64,000 nucleotides of DNA from Aquamicrobium sp. (GCF_023954335.1 NZ_JAMLIE010000001.1:1178001-1242000); one strand, 5' to 3'; counted from the stretch's first letter, positions 8,897 through 17,584 are shown. Program-made: numbers and translations. The notes: a model not told the origin generated them from the letters alone.

Positions 8897-9168
8897 GCGT
8901 TCCGGAGCGGGTTGTCCGTTCCGCGCGCAGCCTGTTGCGCTTTTATCCGCGCGCCGCTATATAGCGCGCGTTCCAAAGAGCCGCCCGGCAGGGCATGCCG
9001 TGGCGGTTTCTTATGCTTTTCGGGCTTGGTCGGCCCGAAGCAATGACAAAGAGACGCGAACCGAGCGACAGCGAGGCAAGCGCGACCGCGCGTCGGCCGG
9101 CATCGGCCGCCCCCGCGGAGGCGTGAGCGACAGCGAACTTGCCGGGAGCGCAAAGAAAGGAAAGCAAA

Positions 9169-9378
9169 ATGCCCAAGATGAAGACCAAGTCGGCCGCCAA
9201 GAAGCGGTTCAAGATCACCGGCACCGGCAAAGTGAAGTCCGCCGCTGCCGGCAAGCGCCATGGCATGATCAAGCGTTCCAACAAGTTCATCCGCGACGCC
9301 CGCGGCATGATGGTTCTGGCCGAACCCGATGCCAAGAAGGTCGTGACGTACTTCCTGCCCAATGGCGGCGGCCTCTGA
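9169..9378 (+). CDS. rpmI: 50S ribosomal protein L35
   Basis: A 69-residue basic protein starting MPKMKTKSAAKKRFKITGTG, the L35 signature. The start is ATG 9169, preceded by AAGGAAAG; the upstream in-frame ATG 9139 would add ten non-family residues. A 272-bp leader separates it from infC and contains a 12-bp direct repeat (GAGCGACAGCGA at 9063 and 9125). This could be an L20-binding leader or a promoter region, but I could not confirm a known L20 leader fold. Confidence 0.96.
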   Translation: MPKMKTKSAAKKRFKITGTGKVKSAAAGKRHGMIKRSNKFIRDARGMMVLAEPDAKKVVTYFLPNGGGL

Positions 9379-9412
9379 GCCGGCTGGAAACGAGATTTAA
9401 GGAGATCATGAC

Positions 9413-9814
9413 ATGGCACGCGTGAAACGGGGCGTTACCGCCCATGCCAAGCACAAGAAGGTCCTTTCGGCAGCCAAGGGCTTCTACGGCCGCCGCAAGA
9501 ACACCATCCGCATCGCCAAGCAGGCGGTGGAGAAGTCGCTCCAGTACGCCTACCGCGACCGCAAGAACCGCAAGCGCAATTTCCGCGCCCTGTGGATCCA
9601 GCGCATCAACGCGGCGGTGCGCGAGCACGGCCTGACCTATGGCCGCTTCGTCGACGGCCTCAACAAGGCCGGCATCGAGGTCGACCGCAAGATCCTGTCG
9701 GATCTGGCGATCCACGAGCCGCAGGCGTTCGCCGCGCTGGTCGCCAAGTCGAAGGCCGCGCTCGAATACCTCAAGGACACCACGCCGAACCAGTTTGAGA
9801 GCGCGGTAGCTTAA
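9413..9814 (+). CDS. rplT: 50S ribosomal protein L20
   Basis: A 133-residue L20. It begins MARVKRGVTAHAKHKKVLSA and carries the conserved GRRKNTIRIAKQAVEKSLQYAYRDRKNRKR and LWIQRINAA blocks. L20 assembles early onto 23S rRNA and, in other bacteria, represses its own operon. AAGGAG precedes the ATG and the gene is followed by a strong terminator at 9855. Confidence 0.97.
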   Translation: MARVKRGVTAHAKHKKVLSAAKGFYGRRKNTIRIAKQAVEKSLQYAYRDRKNRKRNFRALWIQRINAAVREHGLTYGRFVDGLNKAGIEVDRKILSDLAIHEPQAFAALVAKSKAALEYLKDTTPNQFESAVA

Positions 9815-9854
9815 GGCGCAGCGCTTCCCAGGCATTCGGAAAACTGATTTGGGA

Positions 9855-9887
9855 AACCCGCGCCGGCAGGGCTGGCGCGGGTTTTTT
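9855..9887 (+). terminator. Rho-independent terminator of the infC-rpmI-rplT block
   Basis: The stem AACCCGCGCC (9855-9864) pairs perfectly with GGCGCGGGTT (9874-9883) around a 9-nt loop and is followed by a run of six T. It lies 41 bp after the rplT stop and 12 bp before the next start codon, so it separates the ribosomal block from the kinase-fold/pheST genes. Confidence 0.93.
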
Positions 9888-9898
9888 CGTGAGCGAAG

Positions 9899-10783
9899 AT
9901 GGCAAGAGGGATTGAGGATAGCGGCGGCCTGTCGCGGCAAGGAACCGAGCAGCTCCTGAAGCTGCTGGTCGCCCATCCGCGCCGGCTGTCCTCTGCCGAA
10001 ATCGACGGCTGCACCGTGTGGATCAAGCGGTTCGACACCGAGACGCGGCCGCTGGCCACGCGGCTGCATTCCCTTCTTTCGCCCGTCCTGCCGGCCGCGT
10101 TCCTGCCCGCCTCTCCGTCCGCCGACGCGGCCGGGCTGGCCGCGCGCGAGGCGCGCAAGGTCGCGCGGTTCGACGCCGCCGGCGTCCCGACGCCGGCCAT
10201 CCTGTGGCAGGGCGGGGCCGTCCTCGTCCTGTCGCAGGTGGCCGAGATCGTCCAGCCGACGCTGCACCGGCTGGCGAAGGCCGGTGACAGGCAGGGCCAT
10301 GACGGCCTGCTGGTCGAGATGGCCGGCGCGCTCGGCCGCGTCCATGCCGCCGGGCTGTGCCACGGCCGGCCGCACCCGCGCGACATGTTCCGCATGGCGG
10401 ACGGGACATGGGGCTTCCTCGATTTCGAGGAGGAGCCGGAAGCGTCGATGCCGCTGGCCGCGGCGCAGGCGCGCGACGTGTGGCTGCTGTTCATGCAGAT
10501 CACCTTCCGGACGCAGGACGAGGCGGCGAGGGCGGCCGCCTTCGACGCCTGGCGGGCCGAGGCTCCCGCGGCGGTCGTGCCGCAGTTGCGCCGGCTGGTG
10601 TCGGCCCTCTCGCCGCTCGTGCCCGTGCTGAAACTGCTGCAGCCGCTCGGGCTCGGCAAGGACGGCCGCCGCCTGCTCGGCGCCCTCGTCTTCCTGCGCT
10701 CCGCCTTGCGGACGCGAGCCAACGCTTCCCCGGCGCCTGCCGCCGGAACATCCAAACCAGACCGGATCGGGACACCGACATGA
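9899..10783 (+). CDS. Protein-kinase-fold protein (WaaP/RIO-like) coupled to pheS
   Basis: A 294-residue protein with remnants of the kinase fold used by lipopolysaccharide and RIO kinases. The catalytic-loop-like HAAGLCHGRPHPRDMF lies near residue 150 and a metal-site-like FLDFEEEPEASM near residue 172. AREARKVARFDAAGVPTPAILW resembles the N-lobe. Relatives in rhizobia are often loosely named serine/threonine phosphatase. Its stop overlaps the pheS start (ATGA), so pheS is translationally coupled to it. The phosphoacceptor is unknown, and the substitution of the usual HxD/N loop by HGRPHPRD leaves activity uncertain. Confidence 0.65.
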   Translation: MARGIEDSGGLSRQGTEQLLKLLVAHPRRLSSAEIDGCTVWIKRFDTETRPLATRLHSLLSPVLPAAFLPASPSADAAGLAAREARKVARFDAAGVPTPAILWQGGAVLVLSQVAEIVQPTLHRLAKAGDRQGHDGLLVEMAGALGRVHAAGLCHGRPHPRDMFRMADGTWGFLDFEEEPEASMPLAAAQARDVWLLFMQITFRTQDEAARAAAFDAWRAEAPAAVVPQLRRLVSALSPLVPVLKLLQPLGLGKDGRRLLGALVFLRSALRTRANASPAPAAGTSKPDRIGTPT

Positions 10784-11865
10784 CAGAACTTGAACAACTG
10801 GAACGCTCGATCATCGAGGCGGTCGAGGCGGCGGCCGACGAGGCGGCCATAGAGGCGGTGCGCGTCGCCGCGCTCGGCAAGAAGGGCTCGGTCTCGGAGA
10901 AGCTGAAGACGCTGGGCGCGATGAGCGCCGAGGAGCGCCAGGTGATGGGCCCGGCGATCAACGGCCTGCGCGACCGGGTAAGCGCGGCGCTCGTCGCCCG
11001 CAAGAGCGCGCTGCGCGACGCCGCCATCGAGGCGCGGCTCGCCGCCGAGCGCGTCGACGTGACGCTGCCCGTGCGGCAGGCCCCGGCCGAGCGCGGCCGC
11101 ATCCATCCGATCAGCCAGGTGATCGACGAGATCGCCGCCATCTTCGGCGATCTCGGCTTCGCCATCGCCGAGGGGCCGGATATCGAGACCGACTACTACA
11201 ACTTCACCGCGCTGAATTTCCCGGAAGGCCATCCGGCGCGCGAGATGCACGACACCTTCTTCTTCAACCCCGACGAGAAGGGCGAGAGGAAGCTCCTGCG
11301 CACCCATACCTCGCCGGTGCAGATCAGGACCATGGAGGCCCAGAAGCCGCCGATCCGCATCGTCATCCCCGGCAAGACCTACCGGCAAGATTCGGACGCG
11401 ACCCACTCGCCGATGTTCCACCAGCTCGAGGGGCTGGTGATCGACAGGACGGCGAACATCGCCAACATGAAGTGGGTGCTGAGCGAGTTCTGCAAGGCGT
11501 TCTTCGAGGTGCGACACGTCAACATGCGCTTCCGGCCGTCCTTCTTCCCCTTCACCGAGCCGTCGCTGGAGGTGGACATCCAGTGCGACCGCTCGCGGCC
11601 GGGCGAGGTGCGCTTCGGCGAGGGCGAGGACTGGATGGAGATCCTCGGCTGCGGCATGGTCCATCCCAACGTGCTGCGCCATGGCGGGCTCGACCCGGAC
11701 GAGTATCAGGGCTTCGCCTGGGGCATGGGCATCGACCGCATCGCCATGCTGAAATACGGCATGCCGGACCTGCGCGCCTTCTTCGACGCCGACGTGCGCT
11801 GGCTCTCCCACTACGGCTTCCGCCCGCTCGACCTGCCGACGCTGTTCGGCGGCCTTTCAAGCTGA
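10780..11865 (+). CDS. pheS: Phenylalanyl-tRNA synthetase alpha subunit
   Basis: A 361-residue class II synthetase subunit. An N-terminal coiled coil is followed by the catalytic domain, which has HPISQVIDEI, NFPEGHPAREMHDTF, YRQDSDATHSPMFHQLEG (motif 2 region) and GFAWGMGIDRIAMLKYG (motif 3). It makes Phe-tRNA as a heterotetramer with PheT, which follows after 19 bp. The start ATG at 10780 overlaps the upstream stop codon; the frame remains open further upstream but without family similarity. Confidence 0.97.
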   Translation: MTELEQLERSIIEAVEAAADEAAIEAVRVAALGKKGSVSEKLKTLGAMSAEERQVMGPAINGLRDRVSAALVARKSALRDAAIEARLAAERVDVTLPVRQAPAERGRIHPISQVIDEIAAIFGDLGFAIAEGPDIETDYYNFTALNFPEGHPAREMHDTFFFNPDEKGERKLLRTHTSPVQIRTMEAQKPPIRIVIPGKTYRQDSDATHSPMFHQLEGLVIDRTANIANMKWVLSEFCKAFFEVRHVNMRFRPSFFPFTEPSLEVDIQCDRSRPGEVRFGEGEDWMEILGCGMVHPNVLRHGGLDPDEYQGFAWGMGIDRIAMLKYGMPDLRAFFDADVRWLSHYGFRPLDLPTLFGGLSS

Positions 11866-11884
11866 TCTTCGAAGGAAAGAGACC

Positions 11885-14290
11885 ATGAAATTCACCCTTT
11901 CCTGGCTGAAGGACCACCTCGACACCGACGCTTCGCTCGACGAGATCGTGGAAAAGCTGACCATGATCGGCCTCGAGGTCGAGAGCGTCGACGACAAGGC
12001 GGCGCTGAAGCCGTTCGTCATCGCCAAGGTGCTGACGGCGGAGAAGCATCCCGACGCCGACAAGCTGCGCGTGCTCACCGTCGATGCCGGCTCCGGCGCC
12101 CCGGTGCAGGTCGTGTGCGGCGCGCCCAACGCGCGCGCCGGGCTGATCGGCGCCTTCGCCGCGCCCGGCACCTATGTTCCCGGCATCGACGTCACGCTCT
12201 CCGTCGGCAAGATCCGCGGCGTCGAGAGCCACGGCATGATGTGCTCGGAGCGCGAGCTCCAGCTTTCCGACGAGCATACCGGCATCATCGACCTGCCCGA
12301 GGGCGCGCCGGTCGGCACCAGCTTCGCGGCATGGGCGAAGCTCGACGATCCGGTCATCGAGATCAATCTGACGCCGAACCGCCCCGACGCGACCAGCATC
12401 CACGGCATCGCCCGCGACCTGGCTGCCAGCGGTCTCGGCACGCTGAAGAACGACGCGGTCGCCGCCATCCCCGGCGAGGGCGACTGCCCGGTCAAGGTCA
12501 GGATCGAGGCGCCCGACCTTTGCCCCGGCTTCGCCTTGCGGCTTGTGCGCGGGGTGAAGAACGGCCCGTCGCCGAAATGGATGCAGCAGCGGCTGATCGC
12601 CATCGGCCTTCGGCCCATCAACGCGCTGGTCGACATCACCAACTACGTCACCTTCGACCGCGGCCGGCCGCTCCACGTCTTCGACGCGAAGAAAGTCGCG
12701 GGCGATCTCGTGGTACGTCGCGCACGCGAGGGCGAGACGGTGCTGGCGCTCGACGGGCGCGAATACACGCTGACGCCCGAGATGTGCGCCATCGCCGACG
12801 ACAACGGCGTCGAATCTATCGCCGGCCTGATGGGCGGCGAGCATTCCGGCTGCGACGAGGATACGACCGACGTGCTGATCGAATCGGCGCTGTGGGACCC
12901 GATCGTCACCGCCCGCACCGGCCGGGCCTTGAGCATCGTCACCGACGCCCGCTACCGCTTCGAGCGCGGGGTGGACCCCGAATTCATGGTGCCGGGGCTG
13001 GAGCTGGCGACCAAGCTGGTGACGGAACTCTGTGGCGGCACGCCGAGCAGGGCCGAAGTCGTCGGCTATGCCGGCCATACGCCGAAGGTCGTGTCGTTCC
13101 CCTTCGCCGAAGTGAAGCGCCTGACCGGCATCGACGTGCCGGTGCAGACAAGCCGCGCCATCCTCACCCGCCTCGGCTTCACGCCGGAGGGCGAGGGCGA
13201 GACGGCGGAGGTCGCGGTGCCGTCCTGGCGGCCGGACATCGATGGCAAGGCCGATCTGGTGGAAGAGGTGATGCGCATCCACGGCGTCGACAACATCGCT
13301 CCGCAGCCGCTCGCCAGCCACGACGCCGTCAACGGCCGCATCCTCACCACGCTGCAGATCCGCACCCGCGCGGCACGCCGCGCGCTCGCCGTGCGCGGCA
13401 TGATGGAGGCGGTGACGTGGTCGTTCATTCCCGCGAAGCACGCCGAGCTGTTCGGCGGCGGGCAGGCGGCGCTGAAGCTCGCTAACCCCATCGCCGCCGA
13501 CATGTCCGACATGCGCCCCTCGCTGCTGCCGGGGCTGGTCGCCGCCGCCCAGCGCAACGCCGACCGCGGCTTCGCCGACGTCGCGCTGTTCGAGGTGTCC
13601 GGCACCTATGAGGGCGATGGCGCCGAGAGCCAGCGCCGGGTCGCCGGCGGCGTGCGCCGCGGCACGGCGAAGCTGGACGGGCAGGGCCGCCACTGGGCCG
13701 GCAATGCCGGGCCGGTCGGCGTGTTCGACGCCAAGGCCGACGCCATCGCCGCGCTGGAAGCGGCCGGCGCGCCGGTGGACAAGCTCCAGGTCGAGGCCGG
13801 CGGCCCGGCCTGGTATCACCCCGGCCGCTCGGGCACGATCAGGCTCGGGCCGAAGGTCGTGCTCGCCACCTTCGGCGAGTTCCACCCGAAGACGCTGGAG
13901 GCGCTCGACGCGGCGGGGCCGCTTTGCGGCTTCGAGGTGTTCATCGACGCGATCCCCGAGGCCAAGGCCAAGCCGACGCGGACCAAGCCGCGCCTCGATC
14001 TGTCGCCCTTCCAGGCGGTGAAGCGCGATTTCGCCTTCGTCGTCGGCGAGGATGTCGAGGCGTCCACCCTGATGCGCGCGGCTTCCGCCGCCGACAGGAA
14101 GCTCATCACCGGCGTGCGCGTCTTCGATGTGTTCGAGGGCGCGGCGCTGGGCGAGGGCAGGAAGTCGGTCGCCATCGAGGTGGCCATCCAGCCGCTCGAA
14201 CGCACGCTGACCGACGAGGATTTCGAGGCGCTCGCCGCGAAGATCGTCGACAACGTGACGAAGCAGACCGGCGGCGTCCTGCGCACCTGA
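11885..14290 (+). CDS. pheT: Phenylalanyl-tRNA synthetase beta subunit
   Basis: An 801-residue subunit with the full domain set. An N-terminal EMAP-type tRNA-binding segment (KVLTAEKHPDADKLRVLTVD) is followed by the B3/B4 editing region (NRPDATSIHGIARDLA and later blocks). The catalytic-like core then carries WRPDIDGKADLVEEVMRIHG. A ferredoxin-fold anticodon-binding tail (VKRDFAFVVGEDV) ends the protein. GAAGGAAAGAG lies before ATG 11885. It pairs with PheS. Length is normal and no motif is missing. Confidence 0.97.
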   Translation: MKFTLSWLKDHLDTDASLDEIVEKLTMIGLEVESVDDKAALKPFVIAKVLTAEKHPDADKLRVLTVDAGSGAPVQVVCGAPNARAGLIGAFAAPGTYVPGIDVTLSVGKIRGVESHGMMCSERELQLSDEHTGIIDLPEGAPVGTSFAAWAKLDDPVIEINLTPNRPDATSIHGIARDLAASGLGTLKNDAVAAIPGEGDCPVKVRIEAPDLCPGFALRLVRGVKNGPSPKWMQQRLIAIGLRPINALVDITNYVTFDRGRPLHVFDAKKVAGDLVVRRAREGETVLALDGREYTLTPEMCAIADDNGVESIAGLMGGEHSGCDEDTTDVLIESALWDPIVTARTGRALSIVTDARYRFERGVDPEFMVPGLELATKLVTELCGGTPSRAEVVGYAGHTPKVVSFPFAEVKRLTGIDVPVQTSRAILTRLGFTPEGEGETAEVAVPSWRPDIDGKADLVEEVMRIHGVDNIAPQPLASHDAVNGRILTTLQIRTRAARRALAVRGMMEAVTWSFIPAKHAELFGGGQAALKLANPIAADMSDMRPSLLPGLVAAAQRNADRGFADVALFEVSGTYEGDGAESQRRVAGGVRRGTAKLDGQGRHWAGNAGPVGVFDAKADAIAALEAAGAPVDKLQVEAGGPAWYHPGRSGTIRLGPKVVLATFGEFHPKTLEALDAAGPLCGFEVFIDAIPEAKAKPTRTKPRLDLSPFQAVKRDFAFVVGEDVEASTLMRAASAADRKLITGVRVFDVFEGAALGEGRKSVAIEVAIQPLERTLTDEDFEALAAKIVDNVTKQTGGVLRT

Positions 14291-14297
14291 AAATCAC

Positions 14298-14332
14298 GGA
14301 CCGGGCGCCGCCGCGCGAGCGCCGCCCGGTCC
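14298..14332 (+). terminator. Possible terminator hairpin after pheT
   Basis: A perfect 10-bp stem, GGACCGGGCG (14298-14307) with CGCCCGGTCC (14323-14332), encloses a 15-nt GC-rich loop 7 bp after the pheT stop. There is no clear T-run, so it may be a weak or Rho-assisted terminator or a 3'-protecting structure. Confidence 0.45.
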
Positions 14333-14479
14333 CTTCGACTGCGGCCGGGACCGCGCCGTCCTGACCTGATGTTTCAGCCTGTTGCCATAAGTGTCCGCGC
14401 CTGAAGGGCTTTGCCACCTCGTCGCCCGATTTCGTGCCTAGCGGCGCTCCATCGTCAATGGAACGGGACAGTCCCAGGC

Positions 14480-14830
14480 ATGAAATCCACCCCCCGTCTG
14501 GCGGCCTTCGCCGCCGCCTCGCTCGTCGTGCTGTGCGCCGACGCCGCCTTCGCCCAGTGCGGCGGCGCATCCTGGTATGCGCTGACCTCGAAGACAGCCT
14601 CGGGCGAGCGCATGAACCCGGCGGCGATGACCGCCGCCCACCGCAGCCTGCCCTTCGGCACCAGGGTGAAGGTGACGAACCAGCGCAACGGCAAGTCGGT
14701 GACGGTGCGGATCAACGACCGCGGGCCGTTCATCAGGGGCCGGGTGATCGACCTGTCGAAGGCCGCGGCGCACGAGCTCGGCTTCATCAAGTCCGGCCAC
14801 ACGCCGATCTGCTTCCAGAAGGTCGGCTGA
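14480..14830 (+). CDS. Septal-ring RlpA-like double-psi beta-barrel protein (exported)
   Basis: A 116-residue protein. It has a signal peptide (MKSTPRLAAFAAASLVVLCADAAFA) and then a minimal RlpA-like double-psi barrel: GGASWYALTSKTASGERMNP, TAAHRSLPFGTRVKVTN, VRINDRGPFIRGRVIDLSKAAAHELGF. The conserved His and Asp of the RlpA active site are present. RlpA is a lytic transglycosylase acting on stripped glycans. This short version lacks a SPOR domain and a lipobox, so it should be a soluble periplasmic protein. The ATG at 14480 is set by the signal peptide; no strong ribosome site is seen. Confidence 0.85.
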   Translation: MKSTPRLAAFAAASLVVLCADAAFAQCGGASWYALTSKTASGERMNPAAMTAAHRSLPFGTRVKVTNQRNGKSVTVRINDRGPFIRGRVIDLSKAAAHELGFIKSGHTPICFQKVG

Positions 14831-14867
14831 AGCACTTTTCCGTCCGGAATAGCGCCGAAACAGGATC

Positions 14868-16217
14868 TCAGGCGATACGCCGCATCACGGATGCGAGATA
14901 GCTCTCGCGCAGGAGGGCCATCGTCGTCTCGGCGTTGCTGGGCTTGCCGAACAGGTAGCCCTGTCCGCCGCCGCAGCCGAACTCGATGAGCCGCCGCGCC
15001 TGCTCCTTTTCCTCGATGCCCTCGGCCACGACGTCCATGCCCAACCCCTCGCACATGGCGAGGATGGCGCGGATGATGTGCTCGGACGGCTTGTCGTCGA
15101 GGATCGAGGACACGAAGGAGCGGTCGATCTTGAGCTTGTCGAAATCGAACTGGCGCAGGCGGCCGAGCGAGGACTGCCCGGTGCCGAAATCGTCGAGGGC
15201 GACGCGCACGCCCATGGCGTGAAAGTCGCCGACGATCTTCTCGGCCGAGGCAGGGTCGGTCATCAGTCCGCTTTCGGTGATCTCGATCTCCAGCCGGCGC
15301 GGGTCGAACCCGGTCCGCTCGAGGATGGCCAGCACGTGCTGGGCCGTGTTCTGGTCGACGAGCTGCGACGGCGACAGGTTGAACGACAGGAACAGCTCGT
15401 CCGGCCACTGGTTCGCGGTCTGCGTCGCCTTCTGCAGCAGAAGCTGCGACAGGGGGCCGATGATGCCCCGCTCCTCGGCCAGCGGGATGAACACGTCCGG
15501 CGTCACCACGCCGAGGTCGCGGTCGGTCCAGCGGGCCAGCGTCTCGAAGCCGATGATGCGCTGCGTCTTCAGCTCGACGATGGGCTGGAAGTGAGGCTCG
15601 ACCTCGCCGGCCGCCACCGCGCGGCGCAGCGCCTGTTCGATCTGGGTGGTGCGCCGGGCCGCTTCCTCCATCTCGCGCGTGTAGACCACGACCTTGCCGC
15701 GGCCGGACCGCTTGGCGTGATAGAGCGCGGTCTCGGCCTTGGAGACCAGAGTCTCGGTGTTCTCCTCGCCCGAATAGAACAGCGAGCAGCCGACGGAGGC
15801 GGAAAGCCGCGCCGTGCGGACGCCGACGTCGTAAGGCGCCGACAGGATCTCGATCAGCATCAGGGCGCGCTCGCGCGCGGCCTCCTCGCTGAACACCAGC
15901 GGGTAGAGGAAGGCGAACTCGTCGGCGCCGACGCGCGCCACGGTGGCGTTCTGGTCCATCGCCGCGCCGAGGCGCATCGCCACCTGCTGGAGGATGTCGT
16001 CGCCGGCCCCGCGCCCGAAAAGGTCGTTGATCGGCTTGAAGCCGTCGAGGTCGAGGATGCCCACAGTGAAAGGGGCGGGGTCGTCGGCGCGCTCGATGAT
16101 CAGCCGGTCGACCTTGTCGAAGAAGCGGCGCAGGTTGCCGAGCCCGGTCAGCGGATCGGTGAATGCGAGATCCGCGCCCTGACCGGCAATATGGCCGCTA
16201 ACCGGTGGGTTGTTCAT
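14868..16217 (-). CDS. GGDEF-EAL protein, degenerate cyclase plus likely phosphodiesterase
   Basis: A 449-residue cyclic-di-GMP protein with no obvious sensor or membrane segment. The GGDEF domain (about residues 18-180) has GADEF at 97-101 instead of GGDEF, so cyclase activity is doubtful. The EAL domain (about 193-449) has ETL at 225-227 in place of EAL but keeps SFNLSPSQL, EIEITESG, ALDDFGTGQSSL, KIDRSF and EGIEE, so hydrolysis is plausible. It may work as a GTP-regulated phosphodiesterase. It is monocistronic and ends 37 bp from the RlpA-like gene, convergent with it. A glycosyltransferase with a possible c-di-GMP-binding domain lies 36 kb away. Confidence 0.9.
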   Translation of the reverse strand: MNNPPVSGHIAGQGADLAFTDPLTGLGNLRRFFDKVDRLIIERADDPAPFTVGILDLDGFKPINDLFGRGAGDDILQQVAMRLGAAMDQNATVARVGADEFAFLYPLVFSEEAARERALMLIEILSAPYDVGVRTARLSASVGCSLFYSGEENTETLVSKAETALYHAKRSGRGKVVVYTREMEEAARRTTQIEQALRRAVAAGEVEPHFQPIVELKTQRIIGFETLARWTDRDLGVVTPDVFIPLAEERGIIGPLSQLLLQKATQTANQWPDELFLSFNLSPSQLVDQNTAQHVLAILERTGFDPRRLEIEITESGLMTDPASAEKIVGDFHAMGVRVALDDFGTGQSSLGRLRQFDFDKLKIDRSFVSSILDDKPSEHIIRAILAMCEGLGMDVVAEGIEEKEQARRLIEFGCGGGQGYLFGKPSNAETTMALLRESYLASVMRRIA

Positions 16218-16249
16218 CTCACGCCCCAGAGCCTTCTTTTTCTTTTCGG

Positions 16250-17521
16250 CTACCCCGGGATCGACCCTGCCAGAAAACCCTTTAGGAAACGTATCGAACG
16301 GGAGACGAAAATTCTACGCGGCTCCCAATCAGGGGAACGGGCCGGGGCATGGGCGTCGGGGGGGGGCCGGGGGGGGCCGGCCCGCCCCCCCCGCGGGCGG
16401 GGCCCCCTCAGCGCCGGGCGGCCGCGGCGCGGCGGGCGCGCGGGCGACAGGTGCCTCCCTGCGGATCGGGCAGCGAGCCGCGCGCCCGGACGTGGACAAG
16501 AGGGCGAGCGACGGCCGCCGTGAGCGCCGCGGCTACGCGCCCCCGCCGACGGCCCGGGCCAGGCGCGCCACCCGCCCGCGCACGATCCGCGCCGTCGACA
16601 GGGTCGCGTCGCGGCCGGTCCGGGCCAGGGCGTCGAGCGCCGCGCGCCCTCGGCGAACGGCGCGGCGACGTCCATGAACATCATGTGGAAGCTGCCGGGC
16701 TTGAGCTCGACCGTGCCGCCGGCGGGGATTTCGAGCCCGCCCTCGACCGGGCGCATGGTCATCACGTCGTCGACCACCTCCATGGTGTGGACCTCGACCT
16801 TGCCGGCGCGGGCGCTGGAGCCGCCGACCAGCCGGTCCGCCTCCGCGCCCTTGTTGGTGACGGTGAGGTAGGCCCCGGCCGCCTTCTGCCCGGCCAGCAT
16901 GGCGCGCGCCCAGGCCGCGCCGATCTCGAGATCGCCGGCGGCAACGACATCGGCCCCGGCGTCCGCGCCATGGGCGTGGCCGTGGCCGCCGCCATGGCTG
17001 TCGTTCGACGCCAGCACGACGAGGCCGGGCGCAGGACGATCGAGCGCGTGCGGGTCCTGTCCGGCGGCCGGGATCTCGTCCCAGGCGACGGTCCCCTCGG
17101 GGCAGGTCTGCACCGTCTTGAAGAACAGCGACGTGCCGCCGGCGTCGCCGGCCAGCGTGCCGGACAGCACGAACTCGTCGTAATGGGCGTCGTCGAGCGG
17201 GCCGCCCGACCACGTCACGGCCTTGACGCCGGAGGCGACCTCGCGGCCGTGCAGCGTGTAGGCATGGGCATAGTCGCCGCGCTCGATGTCGAGCGACCAG
17301 CCCGCCTTGGGCTGCGGGCGCACGCCGATATAGCCTTCCGGCACCTCGACGCGCACGGTGTGGGTCGGCTGGCCGTCGCAGCCATGGCCGATGCGCACGA
17401 CGGCCTTGTAGCCGCCGGGCGATGCTTCAGCGGTTTCGAGCGTGGCGTGGGCGTTGGCGGTTACGAGGGATGCGGCCGTCAGCGCGGTGGCCGCGGCGAA
17501 CTGGATGAACAGGTGACGCAT
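16250..17521 (-). CDS. YcnI (DUF1775)-PCuAC copper-chaperone fusion with an abnormal C-terminus
   Basis: The reading frame is 423 codons. A signal peptide ends near HATLE at residues 25-30, giving mature His1, which copper binding by the YcnI domain requires. The YcnI/DUF1775 domain runs to about residue 155. A His-rich linker (NDSHGGGHGHAHGADAG) follows, then a PCuAC domain (about 195-293) with HTMEVVDDVMTMR and FHMMFMD, the H/M copper ligands. From about residue 294 (near base 16640) all similarity stops and the chain becomes Arg/Pro/Gly-rich, read through a G/C-homopolymer tract. The last strand of PCuAC is missing. True transfer, frameshift or assembly error are all possible. It probably handles periplasmic copper with the DUF2946 gene just upstream. 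Confidence 0.8.
   Translation of the reverse strand: MRHLFIQFAAATALTAASLVTANAHATLETAEASPGGYKAVVRIGHGCDGQPTHTVRVEVPEGYIGVRPQPKAGWSLDIERGDYAHAYTLHGREVASGVKAVTWSGGPLDDAHYDEFVLSGTLAGDAGGTSLFFKTVQTCPEGTVAWDEIPAAGQDPHALDRPAPGLVVLASNDSHGGGHGHAHGADAGADVVAAGDLEIGAAWARAMLAGQKAAGAYLTVTNKGAEADRLVGGSSARAGKVEVHTMEVVDDVMTMRPVEGGLEIPAGGTVELKPGSFHMMFMDVAAPFAEGARRSTPWPGPAATRPCRRRGSCAGGWRAWPGPSAGARSRGAHGGRRSPSCPRPGARLAARSAGRHLSPARPPRRGRPALRGPRPRGGRAGPPRPPPDAHAPARSPDWEPRRIFVSRSIRFLKGFLAGSIPG
16330..16640. other. Extreme G/C homopolymer segment interrupting the PCuAC 3' end
   Basis: This stretch is far richer in G and C than its surroundings. Between 16359 and 16410 it holds several runs of 6-8 G or C separated by CC or GG. 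Codon structure is poor in all frames and the similarity of the PCuAC protein ends at its right border. Towards 16650 another frame reads ALDALARTGRDATLSTARI, which I do not recognise. It may be an assembly or sequencing artefact or a foreign insertion. Confidence 0.6.
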
Positions 17522-17584
17522 GATCTTTTCCTTGCCAGTCTGAAAACGGGATCGCGCCTTCCAGGGAGGAAGGCAGTTCGCTTC

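Noticed and set aside
11552..13885. A 777-codon minus-strand ORF opposite pheS and pheT
   Set aside because: It overlaps two intact, unmistakable synthetase genes and reads as His/Arg/Gly-rich antisense.
14291..14479. A possible tRNA or small RNA after pheT
   Set aside because: No cloverleaf, CCA end or conserved TTC-loop sequence could be found; only a GC hairpin is supported.
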